The translations under genes and the position numbers were made by a program. Positions 1-8,976 of a DNA stretch of 64,000 bases are shown here, in pieces. Position 1 is the stretch's first letter, and each line of letters begins with the position of its first letter. Source of the DNA: Paenibacillus sp. RC67 (GTDB lineage Bacteria > Bacillota > Bacilli > Paenibacillales > NBRC-103111); assembly GCF_030020805.1 (NCBI RefSeq), contig NZ_CP125098.1, forward strand, positions 4,301,501 through 4,365,500, read 5' to 3'. The notes beneath the pieces are model-generated. The model had not been told where the DNA came from. It saw only the letters and a list, made by a program, of their open reading frames with translations, and did no database searches.

Positions 1-64
1 TTTATATATTACTTTTTTACGATTCAACTGCTTATCATATTTTTTTCATGCATAGGAGGAATTC

Positions 65-748
65 ATGGCTACCGTATTGCTGATTGAAGATGATCAAAGT
101 ATTGCGGATATGATTTCCATTTATTTGTCGGAAGAAGACTATACAGTACATATTGCGAGGGACGGTCAACAAGGGAACGAATTGTTCCGTACGACTAACC
201 CCGATGTCGTTATCCTTGACGTTATGCTGCCGGATACGAACGGAATGGAGATCTGTCGGGAATTTCGGACGCAATCATCCGTACCTATAATGATGATATC
301 CGCTAAAAGTGAAGTGTCCGAACGGGTAAAAGCACTTGTAATAGGTGCAGACGATTATTTATGCAAGCCCTTTAGCATGAGAGAATTAGCCGCTAGAACC
401 GGCGCTTTGCTGCGCAGGTCTTCTATGAGCAAGACTTCTCCTGATTCTAAAATCTCCGAAACTCAAGCGATACGTGTAGATATCGACAAGAGATGCGTCT
501 ACTTACACGGCTCCGTTGTGGAAACGACCTATTCGGAATTTGAAATGATGAAGCATTTTTGGCTGCATCCCGGCAAAGTGTTTTCTAGAGAAGAGCTTTT
601 AAATAAAATTCGCGGCATGGATGCCTTCGTAACCGAACGCTCTGTTGATGTTCATATTACAAATCTTCGCAAAAAAATGGAGAAAGACCCCAAGGAGCCC
701 AAATACATCAAAACGGTTTGGGGTTTTGGATATAAGTTCGAGACCTAA
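65..748 (+). CDS. OmpR/PhoB-family response regulator
   Basis: A 227-residue DNA-binding response regulator. The N-terminal receiver domain has the acidic pocket (Glu8-Asp9-Asp10), phospho-acceptor Asp52 in ILDVMLP and the conserved Lys in CKPF near residue 102. The C-terminal half is a winged-helix Trans_reg_C domain ending in KTVWGFGYKFE. A strong ribosome site (TAGGAGG) sits 5-6 bases before the ATG. No histidine kinase follows it, so its partner is either upstream of the window or elsewhere. A strong terminator follows the stop. The family call is secure; the regulated genes are unknown. Confidence 0.93.
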   Translation: MATVLLIEDDQSIADMISIYLSEEDYTVHIARDGQQGNELFRTTNPDVVILDVMLPDTNGMEICREFRTQSSVPIMMISAKSEVSERVKALVIGADDYLCKPFSMRELAARTGALLRRSSMSKTSPDSKISETQAIRVDIDKRCVYLHGSVVETTYSEFEMMKHFWLHPGKVFSREELLNKIRGMDAFVTERSVDVHITNLRKKMEKDPKEPKYIKTVWGFGYKFET

Positions 749-750
749 AT

Positions 751-812
751 AAACTCCTGAACGGCATGCTGCCTTCTTTTTCAGCGTGCATGATTTCAGG
801 AGTTTGTTTTTT
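751..812 (+). terminator. Rho-independent terminator of the OmpR-type regulator
   Basis: The arms AAACTCCTGA and TCAGGAGTTT (751-760 and 796-805) enclose a secondarily paired loop and are followed by GTTTTTT. It lies between convergent genes and may also serve the minus-strand lipoprotein gene. Confidence 0.85.
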
Positions 813-1539
813 ATCTTCTCGTGCTGCTATCGGTTGGAAACACTCGCTGGGTCATTGTGTTAAATTCGTTCATATAGGTTGATAAATCCACTCCTTTTTG
901 ATACTCCGTAACATAGAAGCGGATTCTTTGAACAAAGTTAGGGTTAGCCGATACGAACACCCGCTGCAGCCTCGGCTCCATGGCAAGAACTTGGCCTTTG
1001 ATTCGTGAAGCCATGGAGTGGCTCAACCCGCCCGGATCGGTCCAATTAATGCTTCCTACTCCCTTACCCGTTCCGAACAAACCTACTCCCCCCTTCGGGG
1101 TAACTGAATTTGCCATCATCTCGGGGTGGGCTTCGGCATCCACATTATGTCCATCCAATACGACAGCAACGTAAGCATTCGCCTCGGTTATAAGGATAGT
1201 GGCTTTATCAATTCCAGGCATTTGTTCGATATGATTTGATATCTCCGGAGCGAAGCGAAACGTTTTGGCCAAGTGATAGTTGGTCATGTCCAGCTGTTGA
1301 AATGCGCCAGGGTTATCTGGTTTGGGTCCCGGTTGAGAGTTCTCCCACTTTGGCTTAACGCCTAATGTGCTGTTCTCATTATTGAGACTGCTTCGGTCAT
1401 ATAAAGCGTGATGATCCTTAGATTCCAGACCAGCACCCAGTTCTTTATTCTTATTCTGATTACAGCCGGCCGCGAGCAGCAGGATACTTCCCACCAGACC
1501 AATCCTCCATGCGATAGAACGCATTTGCACGTAGCGCAT
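811..1539 (-). CDS. YhcN/YlaJ-family sporulation lipoprotein
   Basis: A 242-residue predicted lipoprotein. An open frame continues further upstream, but an AGGAGG site lies six bases before the ATG at 1539, and this start gives a normal lipoprotein signal peptide with lipobox LAAGC (Cys26). The mature part matches the YhcN/YlaJ family (Spore_YhcN_YlaJ): a stretch on residues such as ISNHIEQMPGIDKATILIT, a VAV hydrophobic strand and the tail typical of the family. YhcN-type proteins are found in the inner spore membrane of bacilli; the molecular role is not known. Monocistronic, convergent with the upstream regulator gene. Confidence 0.85.
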   Translation of the reverse strand: MRYVQMRSIAWRIGLVGSILLLAAGCNQNKNKELGAGLESKDHHALYDRSSLNNENSTLGVKPKWENSQPGPKPDNPGAFQQLDMTNYHLAKTFRFAPEISNHIEQMPGIDKATILITEANAYVAVVLDGHNVDAEAHPEMMANSVTPKGGVGLFGTGKGVGSINWTDPGGLSHSMASRIKGQVLAMEPRLQRVFVSANPNFVQRIRFYVTEYQKGVDLSTYMNEFNTMTQRVFPTDSSTRR

Positions 1540-1642
1540 GATTTCCCTCCTCATACTGTTCTCTTCATGGTTAGGATGAGTTATGAGCAGGAAAATATGC
1601 GCTTGATTCATGAGAAAACCTATTTTAAAGCACACTTGAAAG

Positions 1643-1668
1643 AAAAAAGGAGCGCTTAAGCGGCTCCT
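1643..1668 (-). terminator. Terminator of the 166-residue hypothetical gene
   Basis: The stem AGGAGC/GCTCCT with an inner GCTTAAGC pairs just downstream of the stop at 1679, and on the minus strand it is followed by six T. Confidence 0.8.
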
Positions 1669-1678
1669 CATAAATCAA

Positions 1679-2179
1679 TTAGTTGTTGTCGTCCTTGCCA
1701 AGAGTTCGGTCCAACTCCTCCAGCAGCTTGCGTACCGCTTCTTCCGTTCTTTCAGGGGACTGCTTGAAGCGCAGCAGTTGCTCTTGAAGGTTGGCTCCAA
1801 TCTCGTCGCTTTCCACCTCTTGCTCCGTATAGGAAGGGTCGAACCATACATAATCTCCATCCGGTCCGTTACGTAAAAACGTTTTGTTCCAATGATCCGG
1901 ATAAGTAAAAAATTGTTCTCCAAACACGAGTCCCAACACGTCATCACTATCAATCGGCATTAAATGATGAAAGATTTCTTCTCCATTGGTTTCAGGGCCA
2001 ATTGCCGCAATCTGTTTATGAAGGTATGCATAATGCAAATAATGCTCCCCTGTCATTTTATCTTTGGCAACCTCGTACATTTCGAGATTATTATCGTCAG
2101 TTAATGATTTGACTGTCTCCAGACGTTCTTGCAGCCAATCTGAAGGGACTCGTCTCATATCGGTGAATGACATTACCAT
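1679..2179 (-). CDS. Conserved hypothetical acidic protein
   Basis: A 166-residue soluble, acidic protein that I do not recognise. The start at 2179 (Met-Val-Met-Ser-Phe) is chosen because AGGGAG stands about ten bases upstream; the longer frame has no ribosome site. It has no signal peptide, no membrane segment and no obvious catalytic motif. A central aromatic segment (FFTYPDHWNK, YVWFDPSY) is followed by a charged helical tail rich in Glu and Arg. It starts 44 bases after the oxidoreductase gene on the same strand and is followed by a terminator, so it is probably the last gene of a two-gene transcript. No function is proposed. Confidence 0.7.
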   Translation of the reverse strand: MVMSFTDMRRVPSDWLQERLETVKSLTDDNNLEMYEVAKDKMTGEHYLHYAYLHKQIAAIGPETNGEEIFHHLMPIDSDDVLGLVFGEQFFTYPDHWNKTFLRNGPDGDYVWFDPSYTEQEVESDEIGANLQEQLLRFKQSPERTEEAVRKLLEELDRTLGKDDNN

Positions 2180-2223
2180 CGTTTTCTCACTCCCTATTGA
2201 AAACGTCTTTTGAATGATGTGTA

Positions 2224-3297
2224 TTAGTTCCAATCCAGCGCAACGACTTGACCGGTACGCGACGATTCATATATCGCTTCCAAAACCAGATTATTGGTAA
2301 GACCTGATAAGCCGGAAGTTAAAGGTTCTTTGCCTTCGCGGATACATTCCAGAAAATGCCGGGTTAACCGTATACGCGAACCCTCATCTTGATTAGGCGC
2401 AACAAGTTCGACATCAGCCGTACGGTCATAAATTTCAGTGAACAGTTTCCCCTTGCCGCCGCGTAAAGAAGCTCCGCCTTCTGTGCCCATAACATAAATA
2501 TACGGTTGGTTGTCCAGCATATCTGTATGAGCGGCCCAAGAAACATCCAAAGTCAATGTGCTTCCGTTATCCATCTTGATCAATGCGGTCGCCAAATCCT
2601 CTACATCGTAAGAGCCATTCCAGTCTGGTGTACCCCAGTTGCCGATCCCGCGACGTTTCGGTCCAAATTCGGAATACGTCGTTCCAAATACGGATACAGG
2701 CTTTACATTGCCCATGAAATGGAGGGATAAATCGAGCATGTGAACACCAATATCGATCAATGGGCCACCACCGGATTTAGCCATTTGGGTGAACCAAGTT
2801 CCCCAGCCTGGAATTCCTTTACGTCTCATCCAGCCCGTCTTAATATTATAAATATGTCCTAACGCACCTTTATCGATTTGCTCCTTCAGCTGCATGTTAA
2901 TCGATTCCCACCTCATTTGATGAGCAATCATTAGCGTCTTGTTGGACTCGCGATGCGCTTTCATAATTTCTTTAGCAGTAGCTCCATTAAGGGCCATTGG
3001 CTTCTCTAGCAGCACGTGCTTGCCTGCTTTCAGTGCCTGAATAGTAATTTCAGCATGCATCTCGTTGGGAACGGCAACAATGACCGCATCGACAGCGGGA
3101 TCCTGAAGCATTTGCTCATAGCTGCTGTAAACATTGGGAATTCCGTGCTCCTTAGCCCGTGTCTCCGCCATTGGCAAGTATACGTCCGTAACCCCAATAA
3201 GGGCTGCTTCTGTCATTTGTTTAATTCCACTCATATGGACGTTGCCGATATTACCGGCACCGATTACACCTATTTGAATTTTGCCGTTCAAACTCAT
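2224..3297 (-). CDS. Gfo/Idh/MocA-family NAD(P)-dependent oxidoreductase
   Basis: A 357-residue protein with an N-terminal Rossmann fold (GVIGAGNIG near residue 11), the family EKPMA motif after the second half of the nucleotide domain, and a C-terminal alpha/beta substrate domain containing GGGPLIDIGVH, where the Asp and His are the usual catalytic neighbourhood. The family oxidises or reduces sugars, inositols and related polyols; the substrate cannot be read from sequence. The ATG at 3297 has GGGAGG ten bases upstream and is preferred over a longer frame. Tandem terminators separate it from the two-component genes upstream. Confidence 0.9.
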   Translation of the reverse strand: MSLNGKIQIGVIGAGNIGNVHMSGIKQMTEAALIGVTDVYLPMAETRAKEHGIPNVYSSYEQMLQDPAVDAVIVAVPNEMHAEITIQALKAGKHVLLEKPMALNGATAKEIMKAHRESNKTLMIAHQMRWESINMQLKEQIDKGALGHIYNIKTGWMRRKGIPGWGTWFTQMAKSGGGPLIDIGVHMLDLSLHFMGNVKPVSVFGTTYSEFGPKRRGIGNWGTPDWNGSYDVEDLATALIKMDNGSTLTLDVSWAAHTDMLDNQPYIYVMGTEGGASLRGGKGKLFTEIYDRTADVELVAPNQDEGSRIRLTRHFLECIREGKEPLTSGLSGLTNNLVLEAIYESSRTGQVVALDWN

Positions 3298-3370
3298 TGC
3301 CGTTGTTCCTCCCATCACCTATATCAAACTGAACTTAAATATAACATATGCCGCATGATTTGCGCTATTG

Positions 3371-3415
3371 AAAAAAGCCCCCCGAGCAAGAACGTTTTTC
3401 CTTGCATGAAGGGGC
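3371..3415 (-). terminator. Second of two tandem terminators after the LuxR-type regulator
   Basis: GCCCC pairs with GGGGC, with inner CAAG/CTTG pairing, and six T follow on the minus strand. Confidence 0.7.
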
Positions 3416-3460
3416 AAAAAAACGGCTTATACTGCCAAGATCAGCAGCAAAAAAGCCGTT
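3416..3460 (-). terminator. First terminator after the LuxR-type regulator
   Basis: AACGGCTT and AAGCCGTT (3453-3460 and 3421-3428) form a stem that overlaps the stop codon, followed on the minus strand by a run of seven T. Confidence 0.85.
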
Positions 3461-4112
3461 ACAATATCCCCATATCTTTAGCCTTTTGAGCCGCTTCCTT
3501 GCTGCTCTTCCCGCCAAGCTTTCGTAAAATGCTACCCACATGTACTTTAATAGTTCGAATGGATACGACGAACTTATCAGCAATTTGAGTTTGGGTGTGT
3601 CCTTTTTCGATCATATCCAGAACTTGAATCTCGGTTGGAGTCAATAAATTCCGCAGTTCCTTCACTCTTACCTCATGCTCCAGCTTTTTGAGACGTCTAA
3701 ACTCCTCGCGCATTTGAGCTGCAGCACTTGGATGGATGGAGCTACGGTTTGCGAACGCATTCCGAATGGATTGCGGAATTTCCGTGAAATTGGACTTCAC
3801 CATATAGTCAACCGCTCCGGCTTTGAAAGCTTCAAAAATAAGCTCCTTCTCTTCCATCGACGTCAGCATGATGACTCGAGAGCCAGTACATTGAACAATT
3901 TCCGCTGCGGCCCAAATCCCATCGGGACTGTCCGACATCATAATATCCATTAGAACGACGTCAGCCTCCATTTGCTCCAGCAGCTCTACTGCCTCTTGAC
4001 CTGAAGAAGCGGTTCCAATGATATCGAAATCCGTTTCTTTCTTCAAGTAGCTGGTCAAGCCTCTAAGCCAATCTTGATCGTCTTCCACAATAACGACACG
4101 TATTCGATTCAT
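3459..4112 (-). CDS. NarL/LuxR-family response regulator
   Basis: A 217-residue two-component regulator. The receiver domain has Glu10-Asp11-Asp12, phospho-acceptor Asp56 (LMDIMM) and the Lys of VKSNF. The C-terminal LuxR-type helix-turn-helix (about residues 150-210) shows LTPTEIQVLDMI and TIKVHVGSILRKL. The ATG overlaps the stop of the histidine kinase gene by four bases, so the two are translationally coupled and almost certainly a pair. Two terminators follow. Confidence 0.95.
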   Translation of the reverse strand: MNRIRVVIVEDDQDWLRGLTSYLKKETDFDIIGTASSGQEAVELLEQMEADVVLMDIMMSDSPDGIWAAAEIVQCTGSRVIMLTSMEEKELIFEAFKAGAVDYMVKSNFTEIPQSIRNAFANRSSIHPSAAAQMREEFRRLKKLEHEVRVKELRNLLTPTEIQVLDMIEKGHTQTQIADKFVVSIRTIKVHVGSILRKLGGKSSKEAAQKAKDMGIL

Positions 4113-5497
4113 GAGGGTCCGACTCCCTTCTTTTTAGGAAAATGGATAAATGCCGAAGTCCCTAATCCCAGCTTACTGTGCATATCCATGGTTCCCTTAT
4201 GCTTTTGAATAACATGGTAGCAGTAGGACAATCCTAGTCCAAAGTTCAGCTTCTTTCCTGCTTTTGTTGTAAAAAACGGGTCAAAAACCTGTTTAAGCTG
4301 CTTTTTATCCATGCCGGTCCCGCTATCTTTTATTTCAACAGATATCGTTCTCTTAGTCTCAATCAGCTTTACTGTAAGTGTCCCACCTTGTGGCATCGCA
4401 TCGATAGCATTGGAAATGACGTTCGTAAATACTTCCGTCAGCTGCGCTTTGTCTCCCCATAGCTTGCCTCTATAACGCAAATCCTTCACGATCTCCATAT
4501 GATTCATAGCTGGTTCAAGCATCGCCACACACTGTTCAAGCAATTGATCAAGCTGAAGCTCTTCTGGCCGAATGGCCACTTCCTGTGTCTGACCTTGAAT
4601 ACGATATATCATATCATAAATGTGCTGAGAAGCATTCATAATGACCTCTACGTCGTTGACGAGCTGAGCAGGATCGGACTCGTGAGCTTCTGATTTGATC
4701 TTCTCGCTAAACAAGCGGATTTTGCCGACATCGTTCTTGATCGCATGATTTAAGATAGTGGTTCCTGAAGTAATTGCTCTCAGTGTATAGTCGAGCTTCT
4801 GATTCTGAATCGATATTTGCAGGCCCATGAACCCGTAGCGAAAGCTTGAAATCAGTATGACCGCAAGTGTAAAGCCTATGACCCATGCATTATAACGCCA
4901 CCATTCATATAATCCGAAATAAGTGGGCAGTACGTACAAAGTAAATAATGCAAAAAATAATGTAGGGGCCGCAGCCAACGTAGTAAGCATTCTGTGCTTG
5001 CGAAGAAAAGTATTCCTTTCCTTCACTGTCGCATGAATGAGCATGACAATACCCGCCAGAATAAACGGTGTTGTCCATAGAGTAACGTACTGGTAAGGAA
5101 TTGGATCCAGCGCCCTTGCAGGTTCAAAAATAAAGGATAACAATACAGGAATAATCAATATCCAAGGGAGCCATTGCTTCCGTTTTGGCCAAATCGAGTA
5201 ATTCGGATGATATACAATTGTAAACATTAAAAAAGTGTAGGGCAGCCCATAGTAACAAATGAGAGAGCTAGTATTCTCAGCATGAAACATCCAGGCAGCC
5301 ACCGATTCAGTCAACCAGCCTTGCTCGTAAAAGCTTGGCATGAAGTAATCGTGAATTACGGCCGATAAGCCACCTGAACCCCCGGTAAAAGCTATACTGG
5401 CTATCCAACGGGTAGTCAGCCTCTTAGGATCCGTAACAAGAAGCAGCAGGCCGATGGTCCATAATCCTATTAGTACAAACAACATCGAATCCGACAC
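4109..5497 (-). CDS. Seven-transmembrane sensor histidine kinase
   Basis: A 462-residue sensor kinase. About seven hydrophobic segments fill residues 5-225, so the sensor is in the membrane and there is no large extracellular loop. The probable phospho-acceptor is His251 in NHAIKND. The ATPase domain has the N box (NVISNAIDAM), G1 (DSGTGM), F box (DPFFTTK) and G2 (GLGLSYC). The start used is GTG at 5497, 24 bases after kapB; an in-frame ATG at 5485 with GGAG eleven bases upstream is an alternative. It overlaps its LuxR-type partner. Upstream kapB makes a role in sensing for sporulation or stationary phase thinkable but unproven. Confidence 0.93.
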   Translation of the reverse strand: MSDSMLFVLIGLWTIGLLLLVTDPKRLTTRWIASIAFTGGSGGLSAVIHDYFMPSFYEQGWLTESVAAWMFHAENTSSLICYYGLPYTFLMFTIVYHPNYSIWPKRKQWLPWILIIPVLLSFIFEPARALDPIPYQYVTLWTTPFILAGIVMLIHATVKERNTFLRKHRMLTTLAAAPTLFFALFTLYVLPTYFGLYEWWRYNAWVIGFTLAVILISSFRYGFMGLQISIQNQKLDYTLRAITSGTTILNHAIKNDVGKIRLFSEKIKSEAHESDPAQLVNDVEVIMNASQHIYDMIYRIQGQTQEVAIRPEELQLDQLLEQCVAMLEPAMNHMEIVKDLRYRGKLWGDKAQLTEVFTNVISNAIDAMPQGGTLTVKLIETKRTISVEIKDSGTGMDKKQLKQVFDPFFTTKAGKKLNFGLGLSYCYHVIQKHKGTMDMHSKLGLGTSAFIHFPKKKGVGPS

Positions 5498-5521
5498 TCC
5501 AGTTTCCCATTGTGGTATTGA

Positions 5522-5905
5522 CTAAACAGAATAATCCTTCTTTAATTGCTCAAGCTCTTCGATGCAGCGCTGAGCCCACTGAACGGTTTGCTGCAGTGTT
5601 TGAAGCTCTGATTGGAGTGCTCTTTGAAGTGAGACCGTATATTCAGGAACGGTGCCGCGGTATGGCTTTACAGTGTATAGTGGCATTAAGGCAATCTCCT
5701 GATAAGCCAATGCCCTGCGTTGATGAAAGAAAGCCACATTGGGGTTCATCGGGTTGTGCAAATCGCCTTGAGTCGGATGCTTAACCACAGCTAATATTTT
5801 CACTGCCGCTTTGGGAGCCGATGACATTTCAACAATCTCACCGATGTACTCTCCGGTTTTGTATTCAGCTGCGACAATACTTCCAATTTCCAGTGCTTCA
5901 TTCAT
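5522..5905 (-). CDS. kapB: Kinase-associated protein B (KapB) homologue
   Basis: A 127-residue protein of the KapB family. Recognisable conserved blocks are EIGSIV, KTGEYIGE, VLAVVKHPTQGDLHNP and FFHQRRALA. In B. subtilis KapB is needed for the KinB sporulation-kinase pathway and its gene follows kinB. Here it lies directly before a different 7TM kinase. The ATG at 5905 is preceded by GGGAGG at eight bases; the longer open frame lacks this. The protein has no lipobox or membrane segment of its own, so it should be cytoplasmic. Confidence 0.9.
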   Translation of the reverse strand: MNEALEIGSIVAAEYKTGEYIGEIVEMSSAPKAAVKILAVVKHPTQGDLHNPMNPNVAFFHQRRALAYQEIALMPLYTVKPYRGTVPEYTVSLQRALQSELQTLQQTVQWAQRCIEELEQLKKDYSV

Positions 5906-5961
5906 ATTATATTCCTCCCATACGGCATTTGCGTTGCAATAATTGGAACATAGGCATAAGT

Positions 5962-6273
5962 TCAGCCTGTATGCTGAAACCACCGTAAAAGATCATCCAC
6001 AGCCTGCATTCGGTATCTTTTGCGTGTAAGCTGCCGTTGTTCGATGCTTACAATACACGGAACGCTTTCCAGCTTCCAGCTTTGTGCCAGTTCCGGACAA
6101 AAGTTAACGTTGCATTTGACCAACGGTAAATCTTTTTCCATCGCGACAATAACCTGAAGCATTTTTTCCGTCACTTTGCAGGTACCACATATCGGAGTGT
6201 AAAAATAAACAAACAGGCTATCATCCGATTCAGCACACCATTGCTGGATCTGCTTCTCCGACCATTCCTCCAA
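5962..6273 (-). CDS. Thioredoxin-like protein with CGTC active site
   Basis: A 103-residue single-domain thioredoxin-fold protein. The redox motif is Cys29-Gly-Thr-Cys32 after the FVYFYTP strand, and the cis-proline strand is VPCIVS. It lacks a signal peptide, so it should act in the cytoplasm as a disulfide reductase or thiol exchanger. The start is TTG at 6273, with AAAGGGG nine bases upstream. It precedes kapB by 56 bases and probably shares its transcript. Confidence 0.85.
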   Translation of the reverse strand: MEEWSEKQIQQWCAESDDSLFVYFYTPICGTCKVTEKMLQVIVAMEKDLPLVKCNVNFCPELAQSWKLESVPCIVSIEQRQLTRKRYRMQAVDDLLRWFQHTG

Positions 6274-6344
6274 CTTGGCAATCCCCTTTCGGTGAACAAA
6301 GTAAAGACTTGCTTAACAACCGCTTCTCAAGCGTCAATATGTCA

Positions 6345-6869
6345 TTATTTGTGAAAATACTGCTGATCCAGCCGCTCCATACTTAAAACCAGATGATCCA
6401 TTAAGCTTGGGATATCATCAATTTGTCTTTCATCCAGCTTTCGAATGAATTGAAGGGTGAGCTCATTTTTCAATACCGTCTGGTCTTCACCGTAGACCCA
6501 ATGTACTCTTTGGCTTATCGCTGGGCCTTCACCCCATATAGAACGCATCAGCTTCTCCGCTATAGCGCAATCCTGCTGCATATCCTTGACCGGAAAGGCA
6601 AAATGAAGCTCAAGGCTGCAACCTGGCTGCTTCCCTTGCTCGGACAACAATTCAGCTGACAAATCGGCAAGCGATGCTTTCAGTTCGAAGCTGCCCTTTA
6701 CGAAGCCATGGGGACGTCGTATTGCTTCCATTCCAAAACTTCGGGACATCGTCGACAGCTCTACCCGGTCGGTTCGGTTCAGTATTTGAACATCTCCTGC
6801 CAAATCCATGTCGTACATGGCCCCTTCAAAAACAACCTTCAAATTATCAAATATCGTAGGGTCAAACAT
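6345..6869 (-). CDS. Conserved hypothetical protein
   Basis: A 174-residue soluble protein, not recognised. It contains alternating beta-strand-like segments (VVFEGAMYDMDL, SLELHFAFPV) and a helical C-terminus, with no signal peptide or membrane segment. It lies 71 bases before the thioredoxin-like gene on the same strand and is divergent from the small basic protein gene at 6969. It may be the first gene of the trx-kapB-kinase-regulator transcript. Confidence 0.65.
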   Translation of the reverse strand: MFDPTIFDNLKVVFEGAMYDMDLAGDVQILNRTDRVELSTMSRSFGMEAIRRPHGFVKGSFELKASLADLSAELLSEQGKQPGCSLELHFAFPVKDMQQDCAIAEKLMRSIWGEGPAISQRVHWVYGEDQTVLKNELTLQFIRKLDERQIDDIPSLMDHLVLSMERLDQQYFHK

Positions 6870-6908
6870 AATCCTCTAATCTTCTTTCTCGTATATTTAT
6901 TTTTTCAC

Positions 6909-6937
6909 TTGCTTCCTCGTGGACAAATCAGTACAAT
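6909..6937 (+). promoter_or_regulatory. Sigma-A promoter of the small basic protein gene
   Basis: TTGCTT and TACAAT are separated by 17 bases and lie about 30 bases upstream of the start codon. Confidence 0.6.
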
Positions 6938-6968
6938 GATATCATCCAAATCAAGGAAGGTGTACACC

Positions 6969-7178
6969 ATGTCGGACGAGAATCAAACCAACGAATCCGG
7001 ACAAGAACCGAAGAAAGTCAGCCTTGCTGACGCTATTAAAAACAAGCTTGCCCAGAAAAAGCAAGCGCAAAACGACGCCAAATCGGGAACTCAGCTCCGC
7101 GGCGGTAACAGTGCGGTAATGAGAAGTCAAAACAACAAGAAACCGAACAACCAACGTCGTCGTACCGGTGGAAGCTAA
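6969..7178 (+). CDS. Small hydrophilic basic protein
   Basis: A 69-residue, very hydrophilic protein rich in Lys, Asn, Gln and Arg with a basic tail (NNQRRRTGGS). AAGGAAGG lies eight bases before the ATG and a good promoter stands upstream, so it is very likely expressed. The composition suggests a disordered nucleic-acid-binding or spore-type protein, but no family motif is seen. It is convergent with the YkpA gene across a shared terminator. Confidence 0.7.
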   Translation: MSDENQTNESGQEPKKVSLADAIKNKLAQKKQAQNDAKSGTQLRGGNSAVMRSQNNKKPNNQRRRTGGS

Positions 7179-7256
7179 TATATCACTTACTTTCGTTTAT
7201 CATAAGCGACCGTCTACTGAAGTTAGTTCCATCGATTTAGTTTCATTGCGTTAAAA

Positions 7257-7294
7257 AGAAGGATGAGCTTGTTATTCAGGCTCATCCTTTTTCC
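7257..7294. terminator. Bidirectional terminator between the small basic gene and ykpA
   Basis: AAGGATGAGC (7259-7268) pairs with GCTCATCCTT (7280-7289). A-run and T-run flanks allow function in both directions. Confidence 0.88.
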
Positions 7295-7304
7295 ATTCTC
7301 ACAC

Positions 7305-8918
7305 TTAAACGTACAGCTGCTCGCGCTGCTTCTTAATATCTTCGTTCTCAAGATATTCGTCGTAGGTAATCATCTTATCGATCATACCATTCGGCGTAAT
7401 TTCAATAATACGGTTTGCTACTGTTTGAATGAACTGATGGTCATGGGATACGAACAGCATTGTACCGTCGAAATCTACCATTCCGTTGTTCAGAGCCGTA
7501 ATGGATTCCAAATCCAAATGGTTCGTAGGCTCATCCAAAATCAAAACGTTGGCGCCACTCATCATCATTTTGGAAAGCATGCAACGCACTTTCTCTCCCC
7601 CTGAAAGAACACTTGCTTTCTTCAGAGCTTCTTCACCTGAGAACAGCATTCGTCCTAAGAAGCCACGGAGATAAGATTCATCCTGATCCTTGGAGTATTG
7701 GCGCAGCCAATCAACCAAGTTGATATCCGAATTGAAATAAGCCGAGTTTTCTTTAGGGAAGTAAGCTTGCGATGTAGTAACACCCCAAGTGTACTCACCG
7801 GAATCCGCTTCCAGCTCACCCATCAAGATTTGGAACAAGGTTGTTTTGGCATGACCGTTAGGACCAACCAACGCTACTTTATCCCCTTTATTCAGAGTGA
7901 AGCTAACATTGTTAAATACAGTTTCTCCATCGATGGTTTTGGACAATTTTTCAACGGTTAACAGCTGTTTGCCCGCTTCGCGCTCCGGTTGGAACTTAAT
8001 AAACGGATATTTCCGTGTCGAAGGCTTGATATCTTCTAAAGTCAGCTTCTCCAGCTGCTTTTTACGTGATGTAGCTTGCTTGGATTTGGAAGCATTCGCG
8101 CTAAAACGTTGAATAAACGCTTCCAGCTCTTTACGCTTCTCATCGACTTTCTTGTTAGACTCGCGAGTCAGCTTCAAGGCCAATTGACTGGATTCATACC
8201 AGAAATCATAGTTACCTACATACAACTGGATTTTGCTGAAATCGATATCCGCAATATGCGTACACACTTGGTTCAGGAAGTGACGGTCATGGGATACGAC
8301 AATAACAGTGCCTTCATATTTAGCAAGGAAGTTTTCCAGCCAGTTGATGGATTCGATGTCCAAATGGTTCGTAGGCTCATCGAGAAGCAGAATGTTCGGA
8401 TTACCGAACAACGCTTGGGCAAGGAGAACGCGGACCTTTTCGTTACCGCTCAAATCCTTCATCTTTTGTTCGTGCATATCTTTCGAAATGCCAAGACCGA
8501 TCAATAGCTCTGCAGCATCAGACTCTGCCTGCCATCCGTCCAGCTCTTGAAACTCGCCCTCAAGCTCAGCTGCACGCATGCCATCTTCTTCAGAAAAATC
8601 CGCTTTCGCATACAATGCGTTTTTCTCTTCCATAATTTCAAACAAACGAGCGTGGCCCATCATAACAGTCCTCAATACTTCCACTTCGTCGTATTCGAAA
8701 TGGTTCTGTTTCAATACGGCCATCCGCTCACCTGGAGTGATACTGACCTCACCTTTGTTCGGTTCCATCTCGCCGGATAATATTTTCAGAAATGTCGATT
8801 TACCTGCACCGTTCGCGCCGATCAAACCGTAGCAGTTGCCTGGAGTGAACTTGATGTTAACATCCTCAAACAACGCTCTTTTACCGTATCGTAATGTAAC
8901 ATTATTAACTGTAATCAT
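7305..8918 (-). CDS. ykpA: ABC-F family ATPase, YkpA/YbiT type
   Basis: A 537-residue protein with two ABC ATPase domains and no membrane domain, as in the ABC-F translation factors. The first domain has GANGAGKST near residue 35, an LSGNEK signature and LLLDEPTNHLD. The second has GPNGHAKTT, an LSGGEK signature and ILDEPTNHLD. A charged P-site tRNA interaction linker lies between them. Domain lengths and the unusual LSGNE signature fit the YkpA/YbiT subgroup. These proteins act on the ribosome E site. It is probably monocistronic, with its own promoter. Confidence 0.93.
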   Translation of the reverse strand: MITVNNVTLRYGKRALFEDVNIKFTPGNCYGLIGANGAGKSTFLKILSGEMEPNKGEVSITPGERMAVLKQNHFEYDEVEVLRTVMMGHARLFEIMEEKNALYAKADFSEEDGMRAAELEGEFQELDGWQAESDAAELLIGLGISKDMHEQKMKDLSGNEKVRVLLAQALFGNPNILLLDEPTNHLDIESINWLENFLAKYEGTVIVVSHDRHFLNQVCTHIADIDFSKIQLYVGNYDFWYESSQLALKLTRESNKKVDEKRKELEAFIQRFSANASKSKQATSRKKQLEKLTLEDIKPSTRKYPFIKFQPEREAGKQLLTVEKLSKTIDGETVFNNVSFTLNKGDKVALVGPNGHAKTTLFQILMGELEADSGEYTWGVTTSQAYFPKENSAYFNSDINLVDWLRQYSKDQDESYLRGFLGRMLFSGEEALKKASVLSGGEKVRCMLSKMMMSGANVLILDEPTNHLDLESITALNNGMVDFDGTMLFVSHDHQFIQTVANRIIEITPNGMIDKMITYDEYLENEDIKKQREQLYV

Positions 8919-8976
8919 TCATAGTACCTACTCTCTTTGATTAGTGCTCTAAAGCCCGTTAAGCTTCCAATCACAA

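Noticed and set aside
1579..1610. Sigma-G promoter for the YhcN-like gene (TGAATCA, 18 bases, CATAACT)
   Set aside because: The -10 deviates at its most conserved final positions; kept only as a faint possibility.
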